From positions 1 to 8,366 of the forward strand of contig JAACDS010000029.1 of assembly GCA_009936895.1 (NCBI GenBank): 8,366 bases of DNA, read 5' to 3'. A program made the translations under genes and the position numbers. Shown piece after piece: positions 5,580 to 8,366 of the stretch; position 1 is the first letter of the stretch, and each line of letters starts with the position of its first letter. A model generated the notes under the pieces. It searched no databases and was not told the DNA's origin. It worked only from the letters and a program-made list of their open reading frames with translations. The stretch is from Pseudomonadota bacterium. Its GTDB lineage: Bacteria; Pseudomonadota; Gammaproteobacteria; Pseudomonadales; Azotimanducaceae.

Positions 5580-5583
5580 ATTT

Positions 5584-8366
5584 ATGCGAACTACGCTTAT
5601 TTACAGCTCATCTGGCTACGCCTTAAGGAAGGCAAGAGCCTTGATTTGGGCTTTTCTATTGTTGCTGGGGGCACCACCTCAGGCTTTGGCGGCCGATGCC
5701 GAGGAGGGAGAGATCGAAGAGGTGGTTGTCACAGGGTCTTTCATTGCAAGAAAGCTGAATCAACAAGCCCAACCGGTTGATATTTTCGACCGCTCGACAT
5801 TTGAACAATTAGGCTCTCCTCAGACTGTAGAAATCATCCAAAATACGCCCTCAATTTCCGGAACGCTAAATCAGTCAGAGCAGTATCAAGGAACAGGGGT
5901 AGCGACTGGTCTGAAAAATATAAACATGCGTGGCTTAAGAGCGGATCGAACTTTGGTAATGCTAAACAACAAACGCATCGTTAACGCCGGTGCGTCAGTC
6001 AGCAAGGAGCAGGTTTTTGTGCCGGACGTGGGAAATTTTCCACAAATCGCAATGCAGCGAATTGAGATCCTCAAAAATGGCGGTGCCGTTACTTATGGTA
6101 CCGATGCGATAGCAGGAGTTTGGAACTTTATCACTCGCGACGAATTCGAGGGGTTCGAGATTAATGCGATGCACCAAGATATTCAGGATAGTGATGGGGA
6201 TCAGTCTCTTGGTGTTATTTGGGGAACCACAAATGGGGACGCTCACTGGGTTAATTCATTTGAATTCGAGCGTCGAGGGGTACTTTCTATTCCTGATCGA
6301 AATTTGGCCACGTACAATTCGACAGAGCTGGACGACCCAAACTACTGGCCGCTCGGTCGATCTTCGTTTGGCAACCCAGGCACTTTTAACAACTTTGACC
6401 CCAGTGCTGGAGCAAACCCCTCCCTCGTTGACCCCGGATGCGGGGAGCAGTACCGCGATGGTTCATCTGTGAGGGGTATGCATAATGGGGTAAGTGGCTG
6501 CGGCTACAGCTATATGCCCTTCGCCAACATCATTGATGAACAAGATCGTTTCAAAGTTTTCTCACAAGTAAAACTCACTATAAATGATCGTCACGAGGTC
6601 TATGGGGATTTGCTTTGGTCACGCATGGAATCTGTGTATGAAGGTTCCCCAAGCTATCCACCAACGAATCCAGACGCAGGTAATTTCACGTGGGTACCGA
6701 CTCCCAATCCGGGCTTTAATGCGATATTAGAGGACATCGAAGCGAGCGGCGATCCCGATGCGGTGGCTGCTACTTTTAGGACCGCAGGAGGGGCAAGCTG
6801 GTTCGGAAGGTCCCTTGCGGGCGAAGGCCCAGCTGCCAGATTTCCACGTAAACACGAGACACTTAGAATCGTTGGCGGCAGTCGAGGCGATATAACTGAC
6901 CTAATCAGTTACGACGTCAGCCTCAACTGGTCCACTACAAGCGCTGACCTAGACGGGTTGGACGTTCTTACGGAACGCTGGAGCCATGCCGCCAGCGGTT
7001 GGGGAGGAGTTCAGTGTAATCGCCCGGATACTGGTTCACCGGAGTATGATGTGGGACCAACGGCTGAACAATTAGCCCAAGGGTGCTCCTATATTTTTCC
7101 CGTCAGTATGGCAATTGGCGCCGAAGCAGGTGACGCTTTCTATAATGACCCAGAGCTCAGAGATTGGTTTACCGGTGAATCGTCAGGCATCACCCAAAAC
7201 AGACTGATGGTAGTCGATGCGGTATTCAATGGTGGCACAAACTTCGATCTGAATGGCGGGGAAATTCTTTGGGCTGCTGGCGCTCAGTACCGATGGTACG
7301 AATCGGAATTCAGTCCTACAGGCGACAATCGGGTAGATGGACCCGATGTAGCGAATCCTTTTCATTTTTTGACAACGTCAGTCAGCAGCTCGCTTGTCAA
7401 CAAACAGTATGCGATTTTCGCGGAAGGGATCTTTCCCGTGACAGAAACCTTGGATATTGAAGCGGGTTTACGATTGGAGGATTACGATGTTGACCGCGTT
7501 GTTAAACCGAAATTAGCGGCCCGCTGGGATGCAGCAGAGTGGTTAGCCTTTCGTTTTTCTTACGAGGGAGTTTTCAGGACACCCATCCTACCAACACAAG
7601 TGGGTACATCTTTGGAGCTTTTTGGCCCTGTTGGCGAATACCTACAAATATCGACCCCAATTCCTGATAGTTTGGATCCCGAAGAATCTGACAATTTTAA
7701 CGTGGGGGTTATTTTCAATACCGAGCAACTGACCGCAACTTTAGACTATTATTCGATAGATTTGAGCGGCCCATTTTCACGCGAGACCGCAACTTGCGAC
7801 TGCGCAACTAAGGTTACCCGTAGCGGAACGGCGTACGATCCGGATGCTGAAGCCGGTACTCCAGGATCACCCCAAGATGTTAGCTATATTGAGACAGAGC
7901 TCATCAACGGCGATGGAATTGAGACAGACGGTATCGACCTTGAAGTGAGTTATTCAATCCCTAGTGACCTTGGTGTCTGGGATATAGGAATAAATCTAAA
8001 TTACATCCTTAATTTTGATGTAGCTGGCGAACTCAATCCTGAGACCGGCGAACAAACGGGGCGGGCGTATGAGGCGGTTGGTCTTTACAATGTGCGCGCT
8101 GCCGCTCTCCCCATCGAAATAAGGTCGATGCCTCAGTACAAGACAAACGCATGGTTAGGGTGGGCTCGGGATTCGCACTTTGCCCGTCTTTACATAAGGC
8201 ATATCGATAGTATGAAGATTCCAGAATCTTTCTCTGAGGCTAGCAAATTTCCAAATTTAAAAGAGGTGGATGCCCAGACTACGCTTGATGCGCATTACAA
8301 CTATTCGTTCCTCGAAGACTCAATGAGCGTTGGTCTTTCCGTTATTAATCTAACAGATGAGACACC
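5584..8366 (+). CDS. TonB-dependent outer-membrane receptor, 3' end beyond the window
   Basis: This is an outer-membrane active transporter that imports a ligand using TonB/ExbBD energy. The frame is open for 927 codons to the window edge without a stop. A signal peptide (hydrophobic IWAFLLLLGA, cleavage after ALA36) is followed by a TonB box region (IEEVVVTGS, 44-52). The plug domain spans about 60-190 and has NINMRGLRADRTLVMLNNKR (112-131 region) and RIEILKNGGAVTYGTDAIAG followed by VWNFITR, the family's plug signatures. A long 22-strand-type barrel with large loops follows. The last visible residues, GLSVINLTDETP, resemble the NL-D--PP segment near the C-terminus, so perhaps 50-100 residues including the terminal aromatic are missing. 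Cysteines 286/306, 478/501 and 738/740 sit in probable extracellular loops and may be disulfide-bonded. No neighbouring gene reveals the substrate. The architecture fits large receptors of aquatic proteobacteria, whose ligands are often organic compounds; siderophore specificity is not shown. Confidence 0.93.
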   Translation, partial: MRTTLIYSSSGYALRKARALIWAFLLLLGAPPQALAADAEEGEIEEVVVTGSFIARKLNQQAQPVDIFDRSTFEQLGSPQTVEIIQNTPSISGTLNQSEQYQGTGVATGLKNINMRGLRADRTLVMLNNKRIVNAGASVSKEQVFVPDVGNFPQIAMQRIEILKNGGAVTYGTDAIAGVWNFITRDEFEGFEINAMHQDIQDSDGDQSLGVIWGTTNGDAHWVNSFEFERRGVLSIPDRNLATYNSTELDDPNYWPLGRSSFGNPGTFNNFDPSAGANPSLVDPGCGEQYRDGSSVRGMHNGVSGCGYSYMPFANIIDEQDRFKVFSQVKLTINDRHEVYGDLLWSRMESVYEGSPSYPPTNPDAGNFTWVPTPNPGFNAILEDIEASGDPDAVAATFRTAGGASWFGRSLAGEGPAARFPRKHETLRIVGGSRGDITDLISYDVSLNWSTTSADLDGLDVLTERWSHAASGWGGVQCNRPDTGSPEYDVGPTAEQLAQGCSYIFPVSMAIGAEAGDAFYNDPELRDWFTGESSGITQNRLMVVDAVFNGGTNFDLNGGEILWAAGAQYRWYESEFSPTGDNRVDGPDVANPFHFLTTSVSSSLVNKQYAIFAEGIFPVTETLDIEAGLRLEDYDVDRVVKPKLAARWDAAEWLAFRFSYEGVFRTPILPTQVGTSLELFGPVGEYLQISTPIPDSLDPEESDNFNVGVIFNTEQLTATLDYYSIDLSGPFSRETATCDCATKVTRSGTAYDPDAEAGTPGSPQDVSYIETELINGDGIETDGIDLEVSYSIPSDLGVWDIGINLNYILNFDVAGELNPETGEQTGRAYEAVGLYNVRAAALPIEIRSMPQYKTNAWLGWARDSHFARLYIRHIDSMKIPESFSEASKFPNLKEVDAQTTLDAHYNYSFLEDSMSVGLSVINLTDET

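Larger units (their letters stand above)
5210..5583. other. 374-base spacer before the receptor gene, presumed leader and promoter region
   Basis: No credible gene is present; an open frame covering 5496-5780 is out of frame with, and overlaps, the receptor start. AGTCCTT at 5222-5228 and AAGGACT at 5241-5247 form a 7-bp stem without a T-tract. The right part becomes AT-rich, with a T-tract at 5458-5468 followed by TTAATAA, so the receptor promoter is probably around 5440-5510, but I cannot pick a specific -35/-10 pair. Confidence 0.35.

Noticed and set aside
5496..5780. Plus-strand open frame starting before the receptor
   Set aside because: It is out of frame with the receptor, and its Gly/Arg-rich end is the signal peptide and TonB-box region read in the wrong frame.
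5886..7460. Short open frames on both strands inside the receptor gene
   Set aside because: The receptor frame is continuous from 5584 to the window edge with plug motifs, so these are shadows.
1..8366. tRNA, rRNA, CRISPR arrays, riboswitches
   Set aside because: No cloverleaf ends, regularly spaced repeats or conserved riboswitch cores were seen on reading both strands.

Overview
The window reads like the chromosome of a free-living, probably marine gammaproteobacterium. The evidence is an outer-membrane lipoprotein dipeptidase, a large TonB-dependent receptor, a DUF3604 remnant, an AtuA-like remnant and a c-type cytochrome remnant, a mixture familiar from groups such as Halieaceae/Cellvibrionales. 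The taxonomic placement is inference from gene style only.

Layout. (1) 1-653: a complete type II toxin-antitoxin operon, hicA (toxin) then hicB (antitoxin), joined by a one-base TAATG overlap and preceded at the window edge by a perfect inverted repeat that could be its operator. (2) 923-2263: an intact M19 (renal dipeptidase-like) lipoprotein in which two of the usual metal-ligand positions are glutamine. (3) 2264-5209: a decay zone. It holds, in order, a G-rich gene-free stretch, an AT-rich toxin-tip/immunity pair on the minus strand whose toxin has lost its N-terminal part, the 3' end of an AtuA-like gene cut at the same point, one intact small membrane protein gene (minus strand), the first ~100 codons of a DUF3604 gene, the last 66 codons of an IS91-family transposase (minus strand), and a monoheme cytochrome c gene wrecked by start loss, a one-base frameshift and loss of a haem-binding cysteine. 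(4) 5584 to the end: a TonB-dependent receptor with signal peptide, TonB box and plug, still open at the window edge and missing only its last barrel strands.

How the parts relate. The hicAB pair is the only complete regulatory/addiction unit. The dipeptidase and the receptor are the functional envelope genes. The stretch between them looks like a site of repeated insertion and deletion: foreign polymorphic-toxin DNA joined to a broken AtuA-like gene near 3265, and an IS91-type element that probably removed the end of the DUF3604 gene and the start of the cytochrome gene. The most interesting items are the promoterless toxin-tip/immunity module and its sharp junction, the stepwise-decayed cytochrome, and the Gln substitutions in the dipeptidase metal site. 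I see no rRNA, tRNA, CRISPR array or complete mobile element.
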